From assembly GCA_041393395.1 (NCBI GenBank), contig JAWKKG010000003.1:682001-746000 (forward strand): a stretch of 64,000 nucleotides of DNA. Direction: 5' to 3'. Below, piece after piece: positions 1 to 7,706 of this stretch (position 1 is the stretch's first letter; every line of letters starts with the position of its first letter). The stretch is from JAGQIB01 sp041393395. Its GTDB lineage: Bacteria; ARS69. A program made the position numbers and the translations under genes. The notes below the pieces were generated by a model. The model saw only the letters and a list, made by a program, of their open reading frames with translations, searched no databases and was not told the DNA's origin.

Positions 1-63
1 ACCCTGGAGAAGGACGGCCGTCGCGACCAGTCCTCCCGTCATCAGCATCGAGTGGCGGATCAT
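1..63 (-). CDS. Partial secreted protein, N-terminal signal peptide only
   Basis: Only the first 21 codons are in the window; the gene runs off the left edge. Reading leftward from the ATG at 63, the peptide has one Arg and one His near the start followed by a small hydrophobic stretch (LMTGGLVATAVLL), which looks like the beginning of a Sec signal peptide. A GGAGAG ribosome-binding site lies about 5 bases upstream of the ATG. Nothing can be said about the mature protein. Confidence 0.5.
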   Translation of the reverse strand, partial: MIRHSMLMTGGLVATAVLLQG

Positions 64-258
64 GGCAACTCTCCCGCGTTGGTGGTGGCCTCATCGGCCG
101 GGGGTCGGACTCGGTGGGATCGCGTCCGGATCCCTTGCCCGACCCTCTACGCAGGGCGCGTGCCATTCGATGGTCGACGTTTCAAGTCGTTGATTCCAGT
201 GGAGATCCGCGTGAACCGGGGTGCGGTCCGGGCCCGCTGCTCGCGGTCGACTGAACGT

Positions 259-282
259 CCCGGTTCAGTTTCCTGAACCGGG
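259..282. terminator. 10-bp stem-loop overlapping the stop codon of the 265-1773 gene
   Basis: The arms 259-268 and 273-282 are perfect inverted repeats (CCCGGTTCAG) around a TTTC loop. The stop codon of the minus-strand gene (267-265) lies inside one arm. No T-run follows on either strand, so this is either a U-tract-less terminator or an mRNA 3'-end stabilising hairpin. The remaining 64-258 interval holds the upstream region of the partial gene at the left edge; no clear promoter is seen there. Confidence 0.5.
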
Positions 283-1773
283 CGGGACAGGCACCCCGTC
301 CTCGGCCGGGATCTCGTCCGGCGGGATCGGCTCCACGATGACCCGCGGGCGATCCGGGGAGCCCGCTTCCTCCGGCACCGCGGCCTCTCCCGAGGACTCC
401 CGTTCGATCTCCAGCAGCGTGCGTGCGTGATCCTGCCAGCCCGCCTCGAGCGCGCTCGTGGTCAATCGCGTGTGGGCGTAGAGCGCGTCTCGGAACGTCT
501 CGCCCGCGGCGAGGTCCTTCGCGATCGCTTCCACGGCGTCGATTCCGTAGAAGAACGCGAGATGGTCGATCAGTGCGCGCGCGAGCAGGGGGCCATCCGG
601 CGTGAGGAAGAGCTGCGGATCCAGCACGTTCTCGTAGGACGGGATGCCGCGGCGGGCGAGGATCGATCGGTACGCCGACTCGAGTTCGGGACTCGGCGGA
701 TAGACGCGCGCGTGCGCCAGGCCGTGGACCCACCAGCGCGGAGCGTCGCTCTGGTTCGGAGCGAGCTCCATGATCAGGGCCCAGCGCATGATCTCGCGCA
801 GTCCCGTGGTGGACGGCACGGCGGCGCTCGTTCCCGGCATCTCGACGTAGAGGAGAGACTTGCCCCGAATCGACCCGACGACCTGCACGTGCAGGAACTC
901 GCCGGTCGCCCGTTCGAGCGACGAGTGGTCGGGGAACGCGACGACCGTGATCGGTCGGGCCGTGAACCCGAGCTTCTCGGCCATGCCCTGCACCACGCCG
1001 GACGTGATCTTCGCGATCGTCTCGCCCTCCTGTTTCTTCGCCTGCGGAGGGCAGCGGAACGTGATCGGCTCGATGTCGTACGTCGAGTAGTCGGACGTGT
1101 CGACCGGCTCCGACGGCGTGAGCCGCTCTCCGCCCGCCGAGAACGTACCGACGGCCGCCGTCAGGGCGAGCCAGGGCAACGACCCGGCGATCCAGCGACG
1201 CCAGACCACCACGCCCCACTCGCGCAGTCCCCACACGGTCCAGATCACGGCGAGAATCACGAACGGATTCGTCAGCGCGAAGATCGCGTGCCAGCCCGGC
1301 GACACGTCGTCGCTGAGGAAACTCAGGTTCAGCGGCGGATCCGGTAGGCGGGTGAGCCACGCGAGCGCCGTCTTCGCGAACAGACCGATCGTGATCCAGA
1401 GCGAGGACCAGGCGACGAGCGAAGTGATGCACGAGTACGGACGGGATCCGCCCAGGAGGCGGAGGACGATCCAGGTGACCGCGCCGAGCAGGAACGTCAG
1501 TACGATCGGGACGATCGACGACCCGACCAGGAGCATGAGCTGGAAGCTGCTTCGCAGCTCCGACTCCGTCACGGTCGCCTGCGAGAGCATCGCCGGCGCG
1601 ATCATCGGGAACGCGATGCGGAAGGCCACGGTGGTGTACACGAGCGCGGCCGCGACGAGCGCGAACATCGGCAGAATGAACGTGGGCGCGCCGTCGAGCG
1701 CGGCGAACAAGGTGCGTGGCCGCACGAAGTCCGAGAGCCGGGGGCGCGCCGCGAGATGCGGCGCGGGCGTCAA
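265..1773 (-). CDS. Yip1-like membrane protein with a degenerate peptidase-MA-like domain
   Basis: This 502-residue protein has about five hydrophobic segments in the first 210 residues, resembling the Yip1 membrane domain, followed by a soluble C-terminal half. That half carries the WWVHGLAHA-like segment and helical tail typical of peptidase-MA (gluzincin) domains, but at the place of the HExxH helix the sequence reads REIMRW, so the zinc site is lost and proteolysis is unlikely. The start is the TTG at 1773: it overlaps the upstream stop as TTGA and has a GGAGGT site 6 bases before it, which indicates translational coupling to the Xaa-Pro peptidase gene. The C-terminus is Pro/Glu-rich. Substrate and role are unknown. 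Confidence 0.7.
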   Translation of the reverse strand: MTPAPHLAARPRLSDFVRPRTLFAALDGAPTFILPMFALVAAALVYTTVAFRIAFPMIAPAMLSQATVTESELRSSFQLMLLVGSSIVPIVLTFLLGAVTWIVLRLLGGSRPYSCITSLVAWSSLWITIGLFAKTALAWLTRLPDPPLNLSFLSDDVSPGWHAIFALTNPFVILAVIWTVWGLREWGVVVWRRWIAGSLPWLALTAAVGTFSAGGERLTPSEPVDTSDYSTYDIEPITFRCPPQAKKQEGETIAKITSGVVQGMAEKLGFTARPITVVAFPDHSSLERATGEFLHVQVVGSIRGKSLLYVEMPGTSAAVPSTTGLREIMRWALIMELAPNQSDAPRWWVHGLAHARVYPPSPELESAYRSILARRGIPSYENVLDPQLFLTPDGPLLARALIDHLAFFYGIDAVEAIAKDLAAGETFRDALYAHTRLTTSALEAGWQDHARTLLEIERESSGEAAVPEEAGSPDRPRVIVEPIPPDEIPAEDGVPVPPGSGN

Positions 1774-2870
1774 GCCGGGACCTCCACCAGGGCCTTGGTC
1801 ACGGGAGTCAGGATCTCGGGCGCGCCGTCCGTCACGAGGATGGTGTCCTCCACGCGGACGCCGCCCACGCCCGACACGTACACGCCGGGCTCCACCGTCA
1901 GCACCATTCCCGGTTCGAGCACGAGTTCGGACGCATCCGAGTACCCGCCGCCGTCGTGAACGTCGAGGCCGATCGAGTGTCCCAGTCCGTGGATGAAGCG
2001 CCCGGCGAACTCCGTCTCGTCGATGCGACGCGTGACGTGACGGTGCACGTCGCGGGCGGGGGTGCCCGGCCGCGACATCGCGACCGCCTCGACCTGGGCG
2101 TCGTGCACCACGTCGAACATGCGGCGCTGCTCCTTCGTCGCCCGACCGTACAGATACATGCGGGTGATGTCCGAGCAGTAGTGGTCGCGCTTCGCGCCGA
2201 AGTCCACGAGGACGAGATCGCCGGGCCGCAGCGGAACGTCGCCGGGACTGTAGTGCGGCTCGGAGCCGTTCTTGCCGAAGCCCACGATCGTGGAGAACGC
2301 GTTCGAGCCGCCCCGATCCTGGATCGCGCGCGCGACGCCGGCGGCGACCTCCGCCTCGGTCACGCCCTCGTGCAGCATCGCGGGGATCTCGGCCGCCACC
2401 TCGCTCGTGATCGCGCAGGCGCGCCGGATGAGGTCGATCTCCCGCGCGTCCTTGACCACGCGTGCAGCCGTCACCGCGGCGCTCACGTCCCGGAAGTCCG
2501 CGTCCGGCGCGGCGGACTGCAGGGCCCGCACGCTCTCCCACGTGATCGCCGGGGCGTTGAGGCCGATGCGGCGGAGCCCGCCGAGCAGGGTCCCGAGGAT
2601 CTGCTGGCGCGCTTCCCGGGTCTTGTACGGCAGGATCTCGCACTCCGAGGCGGCCGAGGCGCTCTCCGCCTCCATCTCGGACACGACGAGCGCCGTGGCC
2701 TCGCCGGGGCGGAGCACCGCGGCGCACCCGCCGTAGCCGCCGCTCGTCACGCCGGAGACGTACCGGAACGTGCTGTCGAACAGCGCCGACGTCCCGTTCA
2801 TGAGGACGATGGCCTCCGGGCGATCCCCTTCGGGAATCGCCTCGAGAATCCTGCGCGCGCGGACCCGCAT
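1770..2870 (-). CDS. M24B-family Xaa-Pro aminopeptidase/dipeptidase
   Basis: A metallopeptidase of the pita-bread fold that removes residues before proline, 366 residues long, which is normal for bacterial PepQ/PepP-like enzymes. The N-terminal creatinase-like domain covers about 1-130 and the catalytic domain 135-366. All five metal ligands are visible: D223 (VLVDFG), D234 (CSDITR), H298 (HGLGHSIG), E327 (LTVEPG) and E341 (VRVEDT). There is no signal peptide, so it should be cytoplasmic and act on peptides. The ATG at 2870 has GGAG 8 bases upstream. It follows aroC after about 107 bases and overlaps the next gene by TTGA, so the two at least are co-translated. Whether it is a dipeptidase or an aminopeptidase cannot be decided from sequence alone. 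Confidence 0.88.
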   Translation of the reverse strand: MRVRARRILEAIPEGDRPEAIVLMNGTSALFDSTFRYVSGVTSGGYGGCAAVLRPGEATALVVSEMEAESASAASECEILPYKTREARQQILGTLLGGLRRIGLNAPAITWESVRALQSAAPDADFRDVSAAVTAARVVKDAREIDLIRRACAITSEVAAEIPAMLHEGVTEAEVAAGVARAIQDRGGSNAFSTIVGFGKNGSEPHYSPGDVPLRPGDLVLVDFGAKRDHYCSDITRMYLYGRATKEQRRMFDVVHDAQVEAVAMSRPGTPARDVHRHVTRRIDETEFAGRFIHGLGHSIGLDVHDGGGYSDASELVLEPGMVLTVEPGVYVSGVGGVRVEDTILVTDGAPEILTPVTKALVEVPA

Positions 2871-2977
2871 GCGAATCTCCAGGGTTGGGAGCCGGGAGCG
2901 ATCCGGGATCGGGCCCGGGTCGCGAGTCGGGGCGCGAAACCTTACCAAGGCCTCCCGCGGATCGGCAAGCCGGGGCC

Positions 2978-4093
2978 TTAGCGCCCGGCCTCGAACCGGC
3001 GACGCGTCTCGGCGAGCGTGTCCGCCCCGAAGGTTTCCAGGAAGGCCGCGGCGAGCTCGAACGCCACGACGGCCTCGCCGATCACGCTCGCGGCGGGGAG
3101 GGCGCAGATGTCGCTCCGCTCGTAGGCGGCGTCCTCGGCGTCCCCGGTGCGGAGATCCACGGAGCGCAGCCGACGGCCGAGAGTGGAGATCGGCTTCTTG
3201 GCGGCGCGCACGATCAGCGTCTCGCCGTTCGTCATGCCGCCTTCGAGGCCGCCGGCGTGGTTCGAGGCGCGCCGGAAGCGGCTGCCCTCGCCGGGGAGGA
3301 TCTCGTCGTGGGCCGCGGAGCCTCGCCGGCGGGCGACGTCGAACGCGTGCCCGATCTCCACGCCCTTCACCGCCTGGATGCCCACGATGGCGGCGGCGAG
3401 GCGCGCGTCGAGGCGATCCTCGCGACGGAAGCAAGAGCCGAGTCCGATCGGCAGCCCCGTCGCGCGCACCTCGAAGATTCCACCGAGCGTGTCGCCGTCG
3501 CGCCGCGCCGCGTCGACGGCGGCCTTCATCGCGTCCTCCGCGCGCGGGTCGGGGCAGTAGACGTCGCTCGCATCACGTCGCGCGACGAGCTCCGCGAGCG
3601 GGAGGTCGGAATCCACTTCGCTCGCGACGTCGCCGAGTTCCGTCACGAAACCGGCGACCTCGATCCCGAATTCCGTGAGCAGCGCCGCCCCGAAAGCGCC
3701 GGCTGCCGTGCGCGCCGCGGTTTCCCGCGCGCTCGCGCGCTCCAGCACGGGTCGGCAGTCGTCCGTCTCCCACTTCACCGCGCCCGCGAGATCCGCGTGA
3801 CCGGGCCGGGGGCGGTGGAGCGGCGGTGCCTCGTCGATGCGATGGTCGCGGTTCGGGATGCGGAGTGCGAGCGGTGAGCCGATCGTTCGGCCACGCAGCA
3901 CGCCGCTCAGGATCTCGATCTCGTCGCGTTCGATCTTCTGACGCCCGCCGCGCCCGTACCCGCCCTGGCGGCGGCGCAGCATGTCGTTCGCCCGCTCGAA
4001 GGGTACGTCGAGTCCGGCCGGCAGACCTTCGATCAGCGTGACGAGACACGCCCCGTGGCTCTCTCCGGCGGTGGAGAAGGTGAGGCGCGGCAT
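2978..4093 (-). CDS. aroC: Chorismate synthase
   Basis: Catalyses the last shikimate-pathway step, converting 5-enolpyruvylshikimate-3-phosphate to chorismate with reduced FMN. The 371-residue length fits the family. Family hallmarks are present in order: the N-terminal GESHG motif (His13), the RRQGGYGRGGRQKIE loop, RASARETAART, and the late segment SNHAGGLEGGMTNG. Its ATG overlaps the trpF stop as ATGA, so the pair is coupled and links chorismate production with tryptophan synthesis. It should share the TTGACA promoter upstream of trpF. Confidence 0.96.
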   Translation of the reverse strand: MPRLTFSTAGESHGACLVTLIEGLPAGLDVPFERANDMLRRRQGGYGRGGRQKIERDEIEILSGVLRGRTIGSPLALRIPNRDHRIDEAPPLHRPRPGHADLAGAVKWETDDCRPVLERASARETAARTAAGAFGAALLTEFGIEVAGFVTELGDVASEVDSDLPLAELVARRDASDVYCPDPRAEDAMKAAVDAARRDGDTLGGIFEVRATGLPIGLGSCFRREDRLDARLAAAIVGIQAVKGVEIGHAFDVARRRGSAAHDEILPGEGSRFRRASNHAGGLEGGMTNGETLIVRAAKKPISTLGRRLRSVDLRTGDAEDAAYERSDICALPAASVIGEAVVAFELAAAFLETFGADTLAETRRRFEAGR

Positions 4094-4743
4094 CAGGCGG
4101 GGCCGAGCGACTGCTCGTGCTCTCGGTCCGCCGCGCGCACCGCGTCGATGAACGCGCGGATGCGCTCCGCGCTCTTGAGGCCGGGCGAATCCTCGACACC
4201 GCTGGAAACGTCGACGCCGAACGGACGCACGGTGGCGATCGCATCCCCGACGTTCTCCGGCGTCAGGCCGCCGGCCAGGATCATTCGGCCCAGCTCCGCG
4301 GCCCGCCGGGCGAGCGACCAGTCGAAGCGCTCGCCGGTGCCGCCGGCGACGGTTGCAGACCAGGAGTCGAGCAGGAACGTCGGCTCGGCGCGCTCGCGGA
4401 TCTCCTCGAGCACTTCCTCGCCGCGGGCGCGGAACGCCTTGAGCACCCGGGTGCCGGCGAGTTCGCGCACCATCGGCTCCTCGAAGCCGTGCAGTTGCAC
4501 GCGATCGATCTCCGTGGCCGCGATCACACCGGCCACCTTCGCCGGAGACTCGTCCACGAAGACTCCGACCCGGAGCACGTGGGGCGGCAGATCGCGAACG
4601 ATCGCGCGGACGAGCTCCTCGGAGACGCGACGCGGCGACTCGGCGAACACGAAGCCGAGCGCGTCGGCGCCGGCCTCCGCCGCCACCAGCGCGTCTTCGA
4701 GGCGGGTGATCCCGCAGATCTTGATCCACGTACGGCGGGACAT
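4093..4743 (-). CDS. trpF: Phosphoribosylanthranilate isomerase
   Basis: An Amadori isomerase of tryptophan biosynthesis with a TIM-barrel fold, 216 residues. The catalytic Cys10 in KICGIT and Asp126 in FLLDSWS are both present, as is the phosphate-binding ILAGGLTPENV segment and the terminal GVDVSSGVE. I chose the ATG at 4743 (MSRRTWIKICG) because it matches the family N-terminus and has GGAGAG about 5 bases upstream; a longer in-frame extension to 4806 lies inside the promoter. It is the first gene of a trpF-aroC unit; the other trp genes are not nearby. Confidence 0.95.
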   Translation of the reverse strand: MSRRTWIKICGITRLEDALVAAEAGADALGFVFAESPRRVSEELVRAIVRDLPPHVLRVGVFVDESPAKVAGVIAATEIDRVQLHGFEEPMVRELAGTRVLKAFRARGEEVLEEIRERAEPTFLLDSWSATVAGGTGERFDWSLARRAAELGRMILAGGLTPENVGDAIATVRPFGVDVSSGVEDSPGLKSAERIRAFIDAVRAADREHEQSLGPA

Positions 4744-4766
4744 GGGCTCTCCAGCTCGGGGGGCAC

Positions 4767-4796
4767 AGCGTAGGGGGGCAGCGCTATCCCTGTCAA
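4767..4796 (-). promoter_or_regulatory. Sigma-70-type promoter for trpF-aroC
   Basis: Reading the minus strand, a perfect TTGACA (4796-4791) is followed after 18 bases by TACGCT (4772-4767). Transcription should start near 4760, just before the trpF ribosome-binding site. The 4744-4925 interval separates trpF from the divergent regulator gene at 4926; no convincing promoter is seen for the rightward gene. Confidence 0.5.
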
Positions 4797-4925
4797 ACTT
4801 CGGCACTTAGGGGCGAGGAGTTGATTCCGGGGCGTTCTCAATCCTCGGGACCGGAATGCCGATGCCGAGAAAGGTCGCACCCGCATTGCGGGCCGGTTCC
4901 GCTCTCTCGGAGAAACGCACCAAGA

Positions 4926-6836
4926 ATGACCAGAGTTGCCCGCGTTCTGCTCGTCGAGGGCGAAGACGCCTTCCGCACTGCCCTCCAGACCCGCCTCGAG
5001 CAGGCCGGGCACGAGGTGGCGTGCGCCCGTGATCCGGAGGAAGCCCGGGGACTCCTGAATGAGGGCCTGGTACCGGACGTCGTCGTGGCGGAGGTGCCGG
5101 GAGACGGTCTGCAGGCCATGCGGGAGCTCGCGCCGCTCGCGGCCCATCTGCGCATCGTGCGCGAGCGCGAGCCCTCCCACTCGAAGACGCTCGAGGAGGC
5201 GCCCGCGGAGGGCGGACTCGCCGAGTGCTCGGCGGACCCCGGCGAAGTACTCCGTCGTATCGAGGAAGTGCTGCTCGATCACTCGCGGATCGGCGCCGAC
5301 GACACCGCCGAGCAGTGCCTCGACCTCGCGCGACGACTCTCGAACTCGCTGCCGAACGTCGCGGCCACGGAGCAGCGGATCGAGCTCATCACCGAGGCGT
5401 TCGACACGTTCTTCGGAGTCGAGGGATCGTACGTCGTGCGGCGCGGCGAGAGCCCGGACAGCTGGATCGAGGCGAGTCGCGGACTCGGCGCCGAGCTCGT
5501 GACCCGGATCGGGGAAGAGATCCTCCGTCGTTCCGCGCACCGGGACATCCGTCCGTTCCTCGCGCGTCTCGACGCAGCGGGCGCCACGCACGACGTCGCC
5601 TGTGCCGCCGTGAGCGTGGGGGAGGAGGAGATCGATCTCGCGCTCGTCCTGCGCTCCGCTCCGAGCGATCCCGCGCTGCGCGAGTCGTTGATGAACCTCG
5701 TGGGAGCGGCGCTGCGCGCGGCGATCCGCGTTTCCGAACTCGACCGGGCGCGTGCGCTCGTGGAGGCCCACCAGGAGAGTTTCCGTTCGCTGCTGCAGAT
5801 GTCGCGCGAGCTGTCCGAGGTCGGAGGTCAGCGGGCGCTCGCGGAACGGATTCTCGCGATCCTGCACCGCGAACTCGGCATCCCGCGCGCCGCGCTCTTC
5901 GCGCCGCGCGAGAATCAGGGCATGCTCGATCTCGTCGCGTCCACGGGATTCCCCCGAGTGGCGCTCGAGCGGATCGGTCTCTCCGGATTCCACGGAGTCG
6001 GTCACGACTGTCTCGTCGCGAACGAGCTCGTGCGACTGTCGGAAGTCGACACGGAGGGAGTGGCTGCTCGCGAACTGTCGATCCTGTTCAAGGCCGGACT
6101 CAAGTGGTCGATCGCGCTCTCGCACGACGGTCGCGCGCTCGGACTCCTGTTCTTCGGCTCGCGCGAGGACCACTCCGGATTCCCGGAAGGCGATCGCCAG
6201 GTGCTCTACGCGCTGCGCGAGGCGACCGTGGTGGCGTTGCGGAACCTGCAGCGCATGGAAGAGCTGCGCTCTCTCGCGCTTCGCTCCCTGCGGGGACTCG
6301 TCGCCGCCACGGAGCTGCGCCATCCGGTCGACCGCGGGCATGCGGAGCGCGTCACGCGGGATGCCGTGGTCGCCGGTCGCGCGCTCGGACTCTCGGCCGT
6401 GGAACTGCGCGACCTGGCGTACGGCGCGATGCTGCACGACGTGGGCAAGCTCGCGCTCGGGGACGAAGAGGGATCGCGGCAGCGTCTCCATCCCGTGGCC
6501 GGATCCCGGATCCTGGCAGGGGCGAACCCGGGAGCCGTGGTCGTGCAGATCGTGGAGCAGCATCACGAACGCGTCGACGGTCTCGGCCATCCCTACGGTT
6601 TGCGGGGCGACGGGATTCATCGACTCGCGCGCCTCGTCAGCGTGGCCGACGCGTTCGATCACATGATTCACCGGCAGGGTCTCGAACGAGATCAGGCGCT
6701 GGAGCGGCTGGAGCGCGGAGCCGGTCTCGTGTGGGACCCGGGAATGGTCGCGTTGTTCAGTGCCGAGGTCGGCCGGAATCCGTCCGAGTCGAAGTCGGAC
6801 GAGAACTGGCTGGAAGAACTGATCGGAGCGTACTGA
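4926..6836 (+). CDS. GAF/HD-GYP-like regulator with a degenerate receiver domain
   Basis: This 636-residue cytoplasmic protein has a receiver-like fold at about 1-120, two GAF-like regions (about 150-285 and 310-450) and an HD hydrolase domain at about 455-620. The receiver lacks the phosphoacceptor: where LLDxxMP is expected it reads VVAEVPG, with Glu instead of Asp. The HD domain keeps H504-D505 (MLHDVGK) and H546-H547-E548, the metal residues of c-di-GMP phosphodiesterases, but the GYP triplet is GHP (554-556). It may therefore be an HD-GYP-type c-di-GMP hydrolase with altered specificity or a sensor of another nucleotide. A receiver-STAS gene follows 41 bases later and is probably in the same unit. 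Confidence 0.8.
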   Translation: MTRVARVLLVEGEDAFRTALQTRLEQAGHEVACARDPEEARGLLNEGLVPDVVVAEVPGDGLQAMRELAPLAAHLRIVREREPSHSKTLEEAPAEGGLAECSADPGEVLRRIEEVLLDHSRIGADDTAEQCLDLARRLSNSLPNVAATEQRIELITEAFDTFFGVEGSYVVRRGESPDSWIEASRGLGAELVTRIGEEILRRSAHRDIRPFLARLDAAGATHDVACAAVSVGEEEIDLALVLRSAPSDPALRESLMNLVGAALRAAIRVSELDRARALVEAHQESFRSLLQMSRELSEVGGQRALAERILAILHRELGIPRAALFAPRENQGMLDLVASTGFPRVALERIGLSGFHGVGHDCLVANELVRLSEVDTEGVAARELSILFKAGLKWSIALSHDGRALGLLFFGSREDHSGFPEGDRQVLYALREATVVALRNLQRMEELRSLALRSLRGLVAATELRHPVDRGHAERVTRDAVVAGRALGLSAVELRDLAYGAMLHDVGKLALGDEEGSRQRLHPVAGSRILAGANPGAVVVQIVEQHHERVDGLGHPYGLRGDGIHRLARLVSVADAFDHMIHRQGLERDQALERLERGAGLVWDPGMVALFSAEVGRNPSESKSDENWLEELIGAY

Positions 6837-6877
6837 GCCGCGGGAACGCGAGCTCGCGCTTCTTCTGGGAGGCGGTC

Positions 6878-7684
6878 ATGGCGCACGTGCTCGTCGTCGA
6901 GGACGTGAAATTCATCTCGAGAATGCTCGCCGAGATCCTGCGCAAGGCGGGGCACGACGTGGAGGTCGCCGTCGACGGGCGCGAGGCGATCGGCAAGATC
7001 GCGGCGCGCCGTCCCGACCTCGTGCTCCTCGACGTGTCGATGCCGGAAGTCGACGGGCTCGAGGTCGCCGCGACACTGAAGCAGGACCCCGGCACGTCCG
7101 CGCTGCCGGTCATCATGGTCACCGCCCGGACCGACGAGGCCACCCGCACCGAGGCGAAGAAGCTCGGCGTGGCCGGTTTCGTGCGCAAGCCGTTCGAGAC
7201 GGCGACTCTGCTCCGCGAGGTTTCCGATGCACTCGACCAGGCGCCGCCGCCCCCGGAGGAGTCGATCGGACCTTCTCCGAGCGTGTCTGCGGCGTCGAAC
7301 GTCGTGTCGGCTCCCGCGCAGCCCGTGCCTCGGGCCGCAGAGGAACCCGCGCCGTCACCCGGCAGTCACCGGCTGATTCCCGGTGTCGACATCGTGGAGC
7401 ATCCCAAGGCGCTCGTGGTGCGTCTCGAGATCGATCGGATCGCCGACGAGCTCTTCGTCAGTCTGGAACCGGAGCTCGCGAAGTCGGCGCGGGGCGTCCT
7501 CGTGGACTGGCGCGCCCCCTCCGTCGTCGGCGAGCACGAAGTCCGTTCGTTCGCCGAGCTCGCGGCCAAGCTGGCCACGGAGAACCGCGCGCTCCGCGTG
7601 GCGAACGCGCCGGAGCAAGTGGTGCGCGCGTTCGAGGCCGGCGGTCAGGCCGCGCTTCTGCTCCGGACCGGCCGCGCGGGTTGA
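6878..7684 (+). CDS. Response regulator receiver protein with a C-terminal STAS-like domain
   Basis: A 268-residue protein with an intact N-terminal receiver (about 3-120): acidic pair E8-D9, phosphoacceptor D52 in VLLDVSMP, T83 and K105. A Pro/Ala/Ser-rich linker (about 123-165) leads to a C-terminal domain of about 95 residues whose alternating pattern (VVRLEIDRIADELFV...GVLVDWRAP...LAAKLATENRALRVANAP) resembles STAS/anti-anti-sigma domains. It could transmit a phosphorylation signal to a partner-switching module. It is downstream of the HD-GYP-like gene; no kinase is adjacent. The STAS assignment is by fold pattern only and is less certain than the receiver. Confidence 0.75.
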   Translation: MAHVLVVEDVKFISRMLAEILRKAGHDVEVAVDGREAIGKIAARRPDLVLLDVSMPEVDGLEVAATLKQDPGTSALPVIMVTARTDEATRTEAKKLGVAGFVRKPFETATLLREVSDALDQAPPPPEESIGPSPSVSAASNVVSAPAQPVPRAAEEPAPSPGSHRLIPGVDIVEHPKALVVRLEIDRIADELFVSLEPELAKSARGVLVDWRAPSVVGEHEVRSFAELAAKLATENRALRVANAPEQVVRAFEAGGQAALLLRTGRAG

Positions 7685-7706
7685 CCCCGGGGCCGGCCGT
7701 CGCGAA

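Noticed and set aside
1774..2727. Extension of the Yip1-like protein to 2727 to give an 820-residue chain
   Set aside because: The extra 318 residues are an out-of-frame shadow of the M24 peptidase; the TTG at 1773 with GGAGGT is the real start.
1716..2981. Long open frame on the plus strand opposite the Xaa-Pro peptidase gene
   Set aside because: It is the GC-rich antisense shadow of a well-supported enzyme gene; the translation is Arg/His-rich and without any family pattern.
4524..6671. 715-codon open frame on the minus strand under the HD-GYP-like gene
   Set aside because: Overlaps two recognised genes in antisense and reads as low-complexity charged sequence; it has no fitting ribosome-binding site.
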